A stretch of DNA of 64,000 nucleotides, taken from assembly GCA_963971285.1 (NCBI GenBank), contig OZ020255.1:13226931-13290930 (forward strand). Direction: 5' to 3'. Below the pieces are notes generated by a model that worked only from the letters and a program-made list of their open reading frames with translations, had not been told where the DNA came from and made no database searches. Shown in pieces: positions 1 through 14,300 of the stretch. Both the position numbers and the translations under genes were made by a program. The DNA is from Astropecten irregularis. Taxonomy: Eukaryota; Echinodermata; Asteroidea; Paxillosida; Astropectinidae. Each line of letters starts with the position of its first letter. Within the stretch, counting starts at the first letter, position 1.

Positions 1-54
1 TGACCCAGAAATGAGCAGGCAGATTTTAAAGATCGTGTTCAAAATATAGGATTG

Positions 55-68
55 GACAGCGCGCTGTC
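55..68. repeat. 14-bp perfect palindrome in subtype-A monomers (representative)
   Basis: GACAGCGCGCTGTC is self-complementary and sits directly before CATATATAATACAC. It recurs in every monomer of this subtype in the left array, e.g. 274-287. Confidence 0.9.
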
Positions 69-192
69 ATATATAATACACATACAGTGTAGAACGTCAT
101 AACATGATATATAAATCATTGCAGATTTCTCTATGCAGGGCGACTTCAGGTTCATAAATTCAGATATATGATCTAGACTGAAAATAAAAAGA

Positions 193-198
193 CACGTG
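193..198. promoter_or_regulatory. CACGTG E-box of the satellite monomer (representative)
   Basis: GACACGTGTAA occurs once per monomer at a fixed position in nearly all units of both arrays. Exceptions include GACACGTCTAA near 33391 and CACATG variants in the right array (e.g. near 47866). The core is a palindromic bHLH site. Site function is inferred only. Confidence 0.5.
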
Positions 199-1795
199 TA
201 ATTTTGTTTTTCCTGAGTTTGACCCAGAAATGAGCAGGCAGATTTCAAAGATCGTGTTCAAAATATAGGATTGGACAGCGCGCTGTCATATATAATACAC
301 ATACAGTGTAGAACGTCATAACATGATATATAAATCATTGCAGATTTCGCTATGCAGGGCGACTTCAGGTTCATAAATTCAGATATATGATCTAGACTGA
401 AAATAAAAAGACACGTGTAATTTTGTTTTTCCTGAGTTTGACCCAGAAATGAGCGGGCAGATTTCAAAGATCGTGTTCAAAATAAAGAATTAGACTACGT
501 ACTGCCATAAATAATACACATACAGTGTAAACCGGTATTGCATGATATGTAAAACATTACAGATTTCGCTATGCAGGTCGAATTCAGGCTCAAAAATTCA
601 GATATATGATCTAGACTGAAAATAAAAAGACACGTGTAATGTTGTTTTTCCTGAATATTCCCCAGAAATGAGCAGTCAGTTTTCAAAGATCGGGTTCAAA
701 ATATAGGATGAGACTGCGTGCTGCCATATTATAATACACATACAGTGTAGCAGGTCATAATGTGATTTATATAACATAGCAGATTTCGCTAAGCAGGGCG
801 ACTTCAGGCTCAAAAATTCAGATATATGATCTACACTGAAAATAAAAAGACACGTGTAATTTTGTTTTTCCTGAATTTTCCCCAGAAATGAGCAGGCAGC
901 TTTCAAAGATCGGGTTCAAAATATAAGATTAGACTGCGTGCTGCCATATTATAATACACATACAGTGTAGCACGTCATAACGTGATTTATAAAACATTGC
1001 AGATTTCGCTATGCAGGGCGACTTCAGGTTCATAAATTCAGATATATGATCTAGACTGAAAATAAAAAGACACGTGTAATTTTTATTTTTTCCTGAGTTT
1101 GACCTAGAAATGAGCAGGCAGATTTCAAAGATCGTGTTCAAAATATAGGATTGGACAGCGCGCTGCCATATATAATACACATACACTGTAGAACGTCATA
1201 ACATGATATATAAATCATTGCAGATTTCGCTATGTAGGGCGACTTCAGGTTCAAAAATTTCAGATATATGATCTAGACTGAAAATAAAAAGACACGTGTT
1301 ATTTTGCTTTTCCTGAGTTTGACCCAGAAATGAGCAGGCAGATTTCAAAGATCGTGTTCAAAATATAGGATTGGACAGCGCGCTGTCATATATAATACAC
1401 ATACAGTGTAGAACGTCATAACATGATATATAAATCATTACATATTTCGCTATGCAGGGCGACTTCAGTTTCATAAATTCAGATATATGATCTAGACTGA
1501 AAATAAAAAGACACGTGTAATTTTGTTTTTCCTGAGTTTGACCCAGAAATGAGCAGGCAGATTTCAAAGATCGTGTTCAAAATATAGGATTGGACAGCGC
1601 GCTGCCATATATAATACACATACACTGTAGAACGTCATAACATGATATATAAATCATTGCAGATTTCGCTATGCAGGGCGACTTCAGTTTCATAAATTCA
1701 GATATATGATCTAGACTGAAAATAAAAAGACACGTGTAATTTTGTTTTTCCTGAGTTTGACCCAGAAATGAGCGGGCAGATTTCAAAGATCGTGT

Positions 1796-4700
1796 TCAAA
1801 ATGAAGAATTAGACTACGTACTGCCATATATAATACGCATAGAGTGTAGAACGTCATAACATGATATGTAAAACATTACAGATTTCGCTATGCAGGGCGA
1901 ATTCAGCCTCAAAAATTCAGATATATGATCTACACTGAAATTAAAAAGACACGTGTAATTTTGTTTTTCCTGAGTTTGACCTAGAAATGAGCAGGCAGAT
2001 TTCAAAGATCGTGTTCAAAATATAGGATTTGACAGCGCGCTGTCATATGTAATACAAATACAGTGTAGAACGTCATAACATGATATATAAATCACTGCAG
2101 ATTTCGCTATGCAGGGCGACTTCAGGTTCAAAAATTTCAGATATATGATCTAGACTGAAAATAAAAAGACACGTGTTATTTTGCTTTTTCTGAGTTTGAC
2201 CCAGAAAAGAGCAGGCAGATTTCAAAGATCGTGTTCAAAATATAGGATTGGACAGCGCGCTGTCATATATAATACACATACAGTGTAGAACGTCATAACA
2301 TGATATATAAATCATTGCAGATTTCGCTATGCAGAGCGACTTCAGGTTCATAAATTCAGATATATGATCTAGACTGAAAATAAAAAGACACGTGTAATTT
2401 TGTTTTTCCTGAGTTGGACCCAGAAATGAGCAGGCAGTTTTCAAAGATCGGGTTCAAAATATAGGATGAGACTGCGTGCTGCCATATGTAATACAAATAC
2501 AGTGTAGAACGTCATAACATGATATATAAATCACTGCAGATTTCGCTATGCAGGGCGACTTCAGGTTCAAAAATTTCAGATATATGATCTAGACTGAAAA
2601 TAAAAAGACACGTGTTATTTTGCTTTTTCTGAGTTTGACCCAGAAATGAGCAGGCAGATTTCAAAGATCGTGTTCAAAATATAGGATTGGACAGCGCGCT
2701 GTCATATATAATACACATACAGTGTAGAACGTCATAACATGATATATAAATCATTGCAGATTTCGCTATGCAGGGCGACTTCAGGTTCATAAATTCAGAT
2801 ATATGATCTAGACTGAAAATAAAAAGACACGTGTAATTTTGTTTTTCCTGAGTTGGACCCAGAAATGAGCAGGCAGTTTTCAAAGATCGGGTTCAAAATA
2901 TAGGATGAGACTGCGTGCTGCCATATTATAATACACATACAGTGTAGCAGGTCATAATGTGATTTATATAACATAGCAGATTTCGCTAAGCAGGGCGACT
3001 TCAGGCTCAAAAATTAAGATATATGATCTACACTGAAAATAAAAAGACACGTGTAATTTTGTTTTTCCTGAATTTTCCACAGAAATGAGCAGGCAGCTTT
3101 CAAAGATCGGGTTCAAAATATAAGATTAGACTGCGTGCTGCCATATTATAATACACATACAGTGTAGCACGTCATAACGTGATTTATAAAACATTGCAGA
3201 TTTCGCTATGCAGGGCGACTTCAGGTTCATAAATTCAGATATATGATCTAGACTGAAAATAAAAAGACACGTGTAATTTTTATTTTTTCCTAAGTTTGAC
3301 CTAGAAATGAGCAGGCAGATTTCAAAGATCGTGTTCAAAATATAGGATTGGACAGCGCGCTGCCATATATAATACACATACACTGTAGAACGTCATAACA
3401 TGATATATAAATCATTGCAGATTTCGCTATGTAGGGCGACTTCAGGTTCAAAAATTTCAGATATATGATCTAGACTGAAAATAAAAAGACACGTGTTATT
3501 TTGCTTTTCCTGAGTTTGACCCAGAAATGAGCAGGCAGATTTCAAAGATCGTGTTCAAAATATAGGATTGGACAGCGCGCTGTCATATATAATACACATA
3601 CAGTGTAGAACGTCATAACATGATATGTAAAACATTACAGATTTCGCTATGCAGGGCGAATTCAGCCTCAAAAATTCAGATATATGATCTACACTGAAAT
3701 TAAAAAGACACGTGTAATTTTGTTTTTCCTGAGTTTGACCTAGAAATGAGCAGGCAGATTTCAAAGATCGTGTTCAAAATATAGGATTTGACAGCGCGCT
3801 GTCATATGTAATACAAATACAGTGTAGAACGTCATAACATGATATATAAATCACTGCAGATTTCGCTATGCAGGGCGACTTCAGGTTCAAAAATTTCAGA
3901 TATATGATCTAGACTGAAAATAAAAAGACACGTGTTATTTTGCTTTTTCTGAGTTTGACCCAGAAAAGAGCAGGCAGATTTCAAAGATCGTGTTCAAAAT
4001 ATAGGATTGGACAGCGCGCTGTCATATATAATACACATACAGTGTAGAACGTCATAACATGATATATAAATCATTGCAGATTTCGCTATGCAGGGCGACT
4101 TCAGGTTCATAAATTCAGATATATGATCTAGACTGAAAATAAAAAGACACGTGTAATTTTGTTTTTCCTGAGTTGGACCCAGAAATGAGCAGGCAGTTTT
4201 CAAAGATCGGGTTCAAAATATAGGATGAGACTGCGTGCTGCCATATGTAATACAAATACAGTGTAGAACGTCATAACATGATATATAAATCACTGCAGAT
4301 TTCGCTATGCAGGGCGACTTCAGGTTCAAAAATTTCAGATATATGATCTAGACTGAAAATAAAAAGACACGTGTTATTTTGCTTTTTCTGAGTTTGACCC
4401 AGAAATGAGCAGGCAGATTTCAAAGATCGTGTTCAAAATATAGGATTGGACAGCGCGCTGTCATATATAATACACATACAGTGTAGAACGTCATAACATG
4501 ATATATAAATCATTGCAGATTTCGCTATGCAGGGCGACTTCAGGTTCATAAATTCAGATATATGATCTAGACTGAAAATAAAAAGACACGTGTAATTTTG
4601 TTTTTCCTGAGTTGGACCCAGAAATGAGCAGGCAGTTTTCAAAGATCGGGTTCAAAATATAGGATGAGACTGCGTGCTGCCATATTATAATACACATACA

Positions 4701-5366
4701 GTGTAGCAGGTCATAATGTGATTTATATAACATAGCAGATTTCGCTAAGCAGGGCGACTTCAGGCTCAAAAATTAAGATATATGATCTACACTGAAAATA
4801 AAAAGACACGTGTAATTTTGTTTTTCCTGAATTTTCCACAGAAATGAGCAGGCAGCTTTCAAAGATCGGGTTCAAAATATAAGATTAGACTGCGTGCTGC
4901 CATATTATAATACACATACAGTGTAGCACGTCATAACGTGATTTATAAAACATTGCAGATTTCGCTATGCAGGGCGACTTCAGGTTCATAAATTCAGATA
5001 TATGATCTAGACTGAAAATAAAAAGACACGTGTAATTTTTATTTTTTCCTAAGTTTGACCTAGAAATGAGCAGGCAGATTTCAAAGATCGTGTTCAAAAT
5101 ATAGGATTGGACAGCGCGCTGCCATATATAATACACATACACTGTAGAACGTCATAACATGATATATAAATCATTGCAGATTTCGCTATGTAGGGCGACT
5201 TCAGGTTCAAAAATTTCAGATATATGATCTAGACTGAAAATAAAAAGACACGTGTTATTTTGCTTTTCCTGAGTTTGACCCAGAAATGAGCAGGCAGATT
5301 TCAAAGATCGTGTTCAAAATATAGGATTGGACAGCGCGCTGTCATATATAATACACATACAGTGTA
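1796..5366. repeat. Higher-order block, 1759-bp period, two copies
   Basis: Monomers from about 1850 to 3608 reappear 1759 bp downstream (8 monomers). Private variants prove the register: the rare AAATTAAGAT occurs at 3011 and 4770. The junction between copies is visible as a hybrid monomer near 3555-3640, whose left part is the GACAGCGCGCTGTC subtype and whose right part is the ATGATATGTAAAACATTAC subtype. Limits are approximate. Confidence 0.85.
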
Positions 5367-8300
5367 GAACGTCATAACATGATATATAAATCATTACATA
5401 TTTCGCTATGCAGGGCGACTTCAGTTTCATAAATTCAGATATATGATCTAGACTGAAAATAAAAAGACACGTGTAATTTTGTTTTTCCTGAGTTTGACCC
5501 AGAAATGAGCAGGCAGATTTTAAAGATCGTGTTCAAAATATAGGATTGGACAGCGCGCTGTCATATATAATACACATACAGTGTAGAACGTCATAACATG
5601 ATATATAAATCATTGCAGATTTCTCTATGCAGGGCGACTTCAGGTTCATAAATTCAGATATATGATCTAGACTGAAAATAAAAAGACACGTGTAATTTTG
5701 TTTTTCCTGAGTTTGACCCAGAAATGAGCAGGCAGATTTCAAAGATCGTGTTCAAAATATAGGATTGGACAGCGCGCTGTCATATATAATACACATACAG
5801 TGTAGAACGTCATAACATGATATATAAATCATTGCAGATTTCGCTATGCAGGGCGACTTCAGGTTCATAAATTCAGATATATGATCTAGACTGAAAATAA
5901 AAAGACACGTGTAATTTTGTTTTTCCTGAGTTTGACCCAGAAATGAGCGGGCAGATTTCAAAGATCGTGTTCAAAATAAAGAATTAGACTACGTACTGCC
6001 ATAAATAATACACATACAGTGTAAACCGGTATTGCATGATATGTAAAACATTACAGATTTCGCTATGCAGGTCGAATTCAGGCTCAAAAATTCAGATATA
6101 TGATCTAGACTGAAAATAAAAAGACACGTGTAATGTTGTTTTTCCTGAATTTGCCCCAGAAATGAGCGGGCAGATTTCAAAGATCGTGTTCAAAATAAAG
6201 AATTAGACTACGTACTGTCATATATAATACACATACAGTGTAGCAGGTCATAACGTGATTTATATAACATAGCAGATTTCGCTAAGCAGGGCGACTTCAG
6301 GTTCAAAAATTCAGATATATGATCTACACTGAAAATAAAAAGACACGTGTAATTTTGTTTTTCCTGAATTTTCCCCAGAAATGTGCAGGCATTTTTCAAA
6401 GATCGGGTTCAAAATATAGGATTAGACTGCGTGCTGCCATATTATATTACACATACAGTGTAGCACGTCATAACGTCATTTATATAACATAGCAGACTTC
6501 GCTAAGCAGGGCGACTTCAGGTTCAAAAATTTCAGATATATGATCTAGACTGAAAATAAAAAGACACGTGTTATTTTGCTTTTCCTGAGCTTGACCCAGA
6601 AATGAGCAGGCAGATTTCAAAGATCGTGTTCAAAATATAGGATTGGACAGCGCGCTGTCATATATAATACACATACAGTGTAGAACGTCATAACATGATA
6701 TATAAATCATTGCAGATTTCGCTATGCAGGGCGACTTCAGGTTCATAAATTCAGATATATGATCTAGACTGAAAATAAAAAGACACGTGTAATTTTGTTT
6801 TTCCTGAGTTTGACCCAGAAATGAGCAGGCAGATTTCAAAGATCGTGTTCAAAATATAGGATTGGACAGCGCGCTGTCATATATAATACACATACAGTGT
6901 AGAACGTCATAACATGATATATAAATCATTGCAGATTTCGCTATGCAGGGCGACTTCAGGTTCATAAATTCAGATATATGATCTAGACTGAAAATAAAAA
7001 GACACGTGTAATTTTGTTTTTCCTGAGTTTGACCCAGAAATGAGCGGGCAGATTTCAAAGATCGTGTTCAAAATAAAGAATTAGACTACGTACTGCCATA
7101 AATAATACACATACAGTGTAAACCGGTATTGCATGATATGTAAAACATTACAGATTTCGCTATGCAGGTCGAATTCAGGCTCAAAAATTCAGATATATGA
7201 TCTAGACTGAAAATAAAAAGACACGTGTAATGTTGTTTTTCCTGAATTTGCCCCAGAAATGAGCGGGCAGATTTCAAAGATCGTGTTCAAAATAAAGAAT
7301 TAGACTACGTACTGTCATATATAATACACATACAGTGTAGCAGGTCATAACGTGATTTATATAACATAGCAGATTTCGCTAAGCAGGGCGACTTCAGGTT
7401 CAAAAATTCAGATATATGATCTACACTGAAAATAAAAAGACACGTGTAATTTTGTTTTTCCTGAATTTTCCCCAGAAATGAGCAGGCAGCTTTCAAAGAT
7501 CGGGTTCAAAATAAAGGATTAGACTGCGTGCTGCCATATTATAATACACATACACGGTGTAGCACGTCATAACGTGATTTATAAAACATTGCAGATTTCG
7601 CTAAGCAGGGCGACTTCAGGTTCAAAAATTCAGATATATGATCTGCACTGAAAATAAAAAGACACGTGTAATTTTGTTTTTCCTGAATTTTCCCCAGAAA
7701 TGTGCAGGCATTTTTCAAAGATCGGGTTCAAAATATAGGATTAGACTGCGTGCTGCCATATTATATTACACATACAGTGTAGCACGTCATAACGTCATTT
7801 ATATAACATAGCAGACTTCGCTAAGCAGGGCGACTTCAGGTTCAAAAATTTCAGATATATGATCTAGACTGAAAATAAAAAGACACGTGTTATTTTGCTT
7901 TTCCTGAGCTTGACCCAGAAATGAGCAGGCAGATTTCAAAGATCGTGTTCAAAATATAGGATTGGACAGCGCGCTGTCATATATAATACACATACAGTGT
8001 AGAACGTCATAACATGATATATAAATCATTGCAGATTTCGCTATGCAGGGCGACTTCAGGTTCATAAATTCAGATATATGATCTAGACTGAAAATAAAAA
8101 GACACGTGTAATTTTGTTTTTCCTGAGTTTGACCTAGAAATGAGCAGGCAGATTTCAAAGATCGTGTTAAAAATATAGGATTTGACAGCGCGCTGTCATA
8201 TGTAATACAAATACAGTGTAGAACGTCATAACATGATATATAAATCATTGCAGATTTCGCTATGCAGGGCGACTTCAGGTTCAAAAATTTCAGATATATG

Positions 8301-10220
8301 ATCTAGACTGAAAATAAAAAGACACGTGTTATTTTGCTTTTCCTGAGTTTGACCCAGAAATGAGCAGGCAGATTTCAAAGATCGTGTTCAAAATATAGGA
8401 TTGGACAGCGCGCTGTCATATATAATACACATACAGTGTAGAACGTCATAACATGATATATAAATCATTGCAGATTTTGCTATGCAGGGCGACTTCAGGT
8501 TCATAAATTCAGATATATGATCTAGACTGAAAATAAAAAGACACGTGTAATTTTGTTTTGCCTGAGTTTGACCCAGAAATGAGCGGGCAGATTTCAAAGA
8601 TCGTGTTCAAAATAAAGAATTAGACTACGTACTGCCATAAATAATACACATACAGTGTAAACCGGTATTGCATGATATGTAAAACATTACAGATTTCGCT
8701 ATGCAGGTCGAATTCAGGCTCAAAAATTCAGATATATGATCTAGACTGAAAATAAAAAGACACGTGTAATGTTGTTTTTCCTGAATTTGCCCCAGAAATG
8801 AGCGGGTAGATTTCAAAGATCGTGTTCAAAATAAAGAATTAGACTACGTACTGTCATATATAATACACATACAGTGTAGAACGTCATAACGTAATTTATA
8901 AAACATTGCAGATTTCGCTAAGCAGGGTGACTTCAGGTTCAAAAATTCAGATATATGATCTACACTGAAATTAAAAAGACACGTGTAATTTTGTTTTTCC
9001 TGAATATTCCCCAGAAATGAGCAGTCAGTTTTCAAAGATCGGGTTCAAAATATAGGATGAGACTGCGTGCTGCCATATTATAATACACATACAGTGTAGC
9101 AGGTCATAACGTGATTTATATAACATAGCAGATTTCGCTAAGCAGGGCGACTTCAGGTTCAAAAATTCAGATATATGATCTACACTGAAAATAAAAAGAC
9201 ACGTGTAATTTTGTTTTTCCTGAATTTTCCCCAGAAATGAGCAGGCAGCTTTCAAAGATCGGGTTCAAAATAAAGGATTAGACTGCGTGCTGCCATATTA
9301 TAATACACATACAGTGTAGCACGTCATAACGTGATTTATAAAACATTGCAGATTTCGCTAAGCAGGGCGACTTCAGGTTCAAAAATTCAGATATATGATC
9401 TGCACTAAAAATAAAAAGACACGTGTAATTTTGTTTTTCCTGAATTTTCCCCAGAAATGTGCAGGCATTTTTCAAAGATCGGGTTCAAAATATAGGATTA
9501 GACTGCGTGCTGCCATATTATATTACACATACAGTGTAGCACGTCATAACGTCATTTATATAACATAGCAGACTTCGCTAAGCAGGGCGACTTCAGGTTC
9601 AAAAATTTCAGATATATGATCTAGACTGAAAATAAAAAGACACGTGTTATTTTGCTTTTCCTGAGCTTGACCCAGAAATGAGCAGGCAGATTTCAAAGAT
9701 CGTGTTCAAAATATAGGATTGGACAGCGCGCTGTCATATATAATACACATACAGTGTAGAACGTCATAACATGATATATAAATCATTGCAGATTTCGCTA
9801 TGCAGGGCGACTTCAGGTTCATAAATTCAGATATATGATCTAGACTGAAAATAAAAAGACACGTGTAATTTTGTTTTTCCTGAGTTTGACCTAGAAATGA
9901 GCAGGCAGATTTCAAAGATCGTGTTAAAAATATAGGATTTGACAGCGCGCTGTCATATGTAATACAAATACAGTGTAGAACGTCATAACATGATATATAA
10001 ATCATTGCAGATTTCGCTATGCAGGGCGACTTCAGGTTCAAAAATTTCAGATATATGATCTAGACTGAAAATAAAAAGACACGTGTTATTTTGCTTTTCC
10101 TGAGTTTGACCCAGAAATGAGCAGGCAGATTTCAAAGATCGTGTTCAAAATATAGGATTGGACAGCGCGCTGTCATATATAATACACATACAGTGTAGAA
10201 CGTCATAACATGATATATAA

Positions 10221-13200
10221 ATCATTACATATTTCGCTATGCAGGGCGACTTCAGTTTCATAAATTCAGATATATGATCTAGACTGAAAATAAAAAGACA
10301 CGTGTAATTTTGTTTTTCCTGAGTTTGACCCAGAAATGAGCAGGCAGATTTTAAAGATCGTGTTCAAAATATAGGATTGGACAGCGCGCTGTCATATATA
10401 ATACACATACAGTGTAGAACGTCATAACATGATATATAAATCATTGCAGATTTCTCTATGCAGGGCGACTTCAGGTTCATAAATTCAGATATATGATCTA
10501 GACTGAAAATAAAAAGACACGTGTAATTTTGTTTTTCCTGAGTTTGACCCAGAAATGAGCAGGCAGATTTCAAAGATCGTGTTCAAAATATAGGATTGGA
10601 CAGCGCGCTGTCATATATAATACACATACAGTGTAGAACGTCATAACATGATATATAAATCATTGCAGATTTCGCTATGCAGGGCGACTTCAGGTTCATA
10701 AATTCAGATATATGATCTAGACTGAAAATAAAAAGACACGTGTAATTTTGTTTTTCCTGAGTTTGACCCAGAAATGAGCGGGCAGATTTCAAAGATCGTG
10801 TTCAAAATAAAGAATTAGACTACGTACTGCCATAAATAATACACATACAGTGTAAACCGGTATTGCATGATATGTAAAACATTACAGATTTCGCTATGCA
10901 GGTCGAATTCAGGCTCAAAAATTCAGATATATGATCTAGACTGAAAATAAAAAGACACGTGTAATGTTGTTTTTCCTGAATTTGCCCCAGAAATGAGCGG
11001 GCAGATTTCAAAGATCGTGTTCAAAATAAAGAATTAGACTACGTACTGTCATATATAATACACATACAGTGTAGCAGGTCATAACGTGATTTATATAACA
11101 TAGCAGATTTCGCTAAGCAGGGCGACTTCAGGTTCAAAAATTCAGATATATGATCTACACTGAAAATAAAAAGACACGTGTAATTTTGTTTTTCCTGAAT
11201 TTTCCCCAGAAATGAGCAGGCAGCTTTCAAAGATCGGGTTCAAAATAAAGGATTAGACTGCGTGCTGCCATATTATAATACACATACAGTGTAGCACGTC
11301 ATAACGTGATTTATAAAACATTGCAGATTTCGCTAAGCAGGGCGACTTCAGGTTCAAAAATTCAGATATATGATCTGCACTGAAAATAAAAAGACACGTG
11401 TAATTTTGTTTTTCCTGAATTTTCCCCAGAAATGTGCAGGCATTTTTCAAAGATCGGGTTCAAAATATAGGATTAGACTGCGTGCTGCCATATTATATTA
11501 CACATACAGTGTAGCACGTCATAACGTCATTTATATAACATAGCAGACTTCGCTAAGCAGGGCGACTTCAGGTTCAAAAATTTCAGATATATGATCTAGA
11601 CTGAAAATAAAAAGACACGTGTTATTTTGCTTTTCCTGAGCTTGACCCAGAAATGAGCAGGCAGATTTCAAAGATCGTGTTCAAAATATAGGATTGGACA
11701 GCGCGCTGTCATATATAATACACATACAGTGTAGAACGTCATAACATGATATATAAATCATTGCAGATTTCGCTATGCAGGGCGACTTCAGGTTCATAAA
11801 TTCAGATATATGATCTAGACTGAAAATAAAAAGACACGTGTAATTTTGTTTTTCCTGAGTTTGACCTAGAAATGAGCAGGCAGATTTCAAAGATCGTGTT
11901 AAAAATATAGGATTTGACAGCGCGCTGTCATATGTAATACAAATACAGTGTAGAACGTCATAACATGATATATAAATCATTGCAGATTTCGCTATGCAGG
12001 GCGACTTCAGGTTCAAAAATTTCAGATATATGATCTAGACTGAAAATAAAAAGACACGTGTTATTTTGCTTTTCCTGAGTTTGACCCAGAAATGAGCAGG
12101 CAGATTTCAAAGATCGTGTTCAAAATATAGGATTGGACAGCGCGCTGTCATATATAATACACATACAGTGTAGAACGTCATAACATGATATATAAATCAT
12201 TGCAGATTTCGCTATGCAGGGCGACTTCAGGTTCAAAAATTTCAGATATATGATCTAGACTGAAAATAAAAAGACACGTGTTATTTTGCTTTTCCTGAGT
12301 TTGACCCAGAAATGAGCAGGCAGATTTCAAAGATCGTGTTCAAAATATAGGATTGGACAGCGCGCTGTCATATATAATACACATACAGTGTAGAACGTCA
12401 TAACATGATATATAAATCATTACATATTTCGCTATGCAGGGCGACTTCAGTTTCATAAATTCAGATATATGATCTAGACTGAAAATAAAAAGACACGTGT
12501 AATTTTGTTTTTCCTGAGTTTGACCCAGAAATGAGCAGGCAGATTTTAAAGATCGTGTTCAAAATATAGGATTGGACAGCGCGCTGTCATATATAATACA
12601 CATACAGTGTAGAACGTCATAACATGATATATAAATCATTGCAGATTTCTCTATGCAGGGCGACTTCAGGTTCATAAATTCAGATATATGATCTAGACTG
12701 AAAATAAAAAGACACGTGTAATTTTGTTTTTCCTGAGTTTGACCCAGAAATGAGCAGGCAGATTTCAAAGATCGTGTTCAAAATATAGGATTGGACAGCG
12801 CGCTGTCATATATAATACACATACAGTGTAGAACGTCATAACATGATATATAAATCATTGCAGATTTCGCTATGCAGGGCGACTTCAGGTTCATAAATTC
12901 AGATATATGATCTAGACTGAAAATAAAAAGACACGTGTAATTTTGTTTTTCCTGAGTTTGACCCAGAAATGAGCGGGCAGATTTCAAAGATCGTGTTCAA
13001 AATAAAGAATTAGACTACGTACTGCCATAAATAATACACATACAGTGTAAACCGGTATTGCATGATATGTAAAACATTACAGATTTCGCTATGCAGGTCG
13101 AATTCAGGCTCAAAAATTCAGATATAAGATCTAGACTGAAAATAAAAAGACACGTGTAATGTTGTTTTTCCTGAATTTGCCCCAGAAATGAGCGGGCAGA

Positions 13201-14300
13201 TTTCAAAGATCGTGTTCAAAATAAAGAATTAGACTACGTACTGTCATATATAATACACATACAGTGTAGCAGGTCATAACGTGATTTATATAACATAGCA
13301 GATTTCGCTAAGCAGGGCGACTTCAGGTTCAAAAATTCAGATATATGATCTACACTGAAAATAAAAAGACACGTGTAATTTTGTTTTTCCTGAATTTTCC
13401 CCAGAAATGAGCAGGCAGCTTTCAAAGATCGGGTTCAAAATAAAGGATTAGACTGCGTGCTGCCATATTATAATACACATACAGTGTAGCACGTCATAAC
13501 GTGATTTATAAAACATTGCAGATTTCGCTAAGCAGGGCGACTTCAGGTTCAAAAATTCAGATATATGATCTGCACTGAAAATAAAAAGACACGTGTAATT
13601 TTGTTTTTCCTGAATTTTCCCCAGAAATGTGCAGGCATTTTTCAAAGATCGGGTTCAAAATATAGGATTAGACTGCGTGCTGCCATATTATATTACACAT
13701 ACAGTGTAGCACGTCATAACGTCATTTATATAACATAGCAGACTTCGCTAAGCAGGGCGACTTCAGGTTCAAAAATTTCAGATATATGATCTAGACTGAA
13801 AATAAAAAGACACGTGTTATTTTGCTTTTCCTGAGCTTGACCCAGAAATGAGCAGGCAGATTTCAAAGATCGTGTTCAAAATATAGGATTGGACAGCGCG
13901 CTGTCATATATAATACACATACAGTGTAGAACGTCATAACATGATATATAAATCATTGCAGATTTCGCTATGCAGGGCGACTTCAGGTTCATAAATTCAG
14001 ATATATGATCTAGACTGAAAATAAAAAGACACGTGTAATTTTGTTTTTCCTGAGTTTGACCTAGAAATGAGCAGGCAGATTTCAAAGATCGTGTTAAAAA
14101 TATAGGATTTGACAGCGCGCTGTCATATGTAATACAAATACAGTGTAGAACGTCATAACATGATATATAAATCATTGCAGATTTCGCTATGCAGGGCGAC
14201 TTCAGGTTCATAAATTCAGATATATGATCTAGACTGAAAATAAAAAGACACGTGTAATTTTGTTTTGCCTGAGTTTGACCCAGAAATGAGCGGGCAGATT
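10221..14300. repeat. Higher-order block, 2195-bp period
   Basis: A ten-monomer block repeats with a 2195-bp offset. The uncommon ATCATTACAT variant lies at 10221 and 12416, and the order of subtypes between ~10364 and ~11900 is reproduced from ~12559. The second copy then merges into the 2854-bp block, so blocks are nested rather than following one fixed period. Limits are approximate. Confidence 0.8.
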
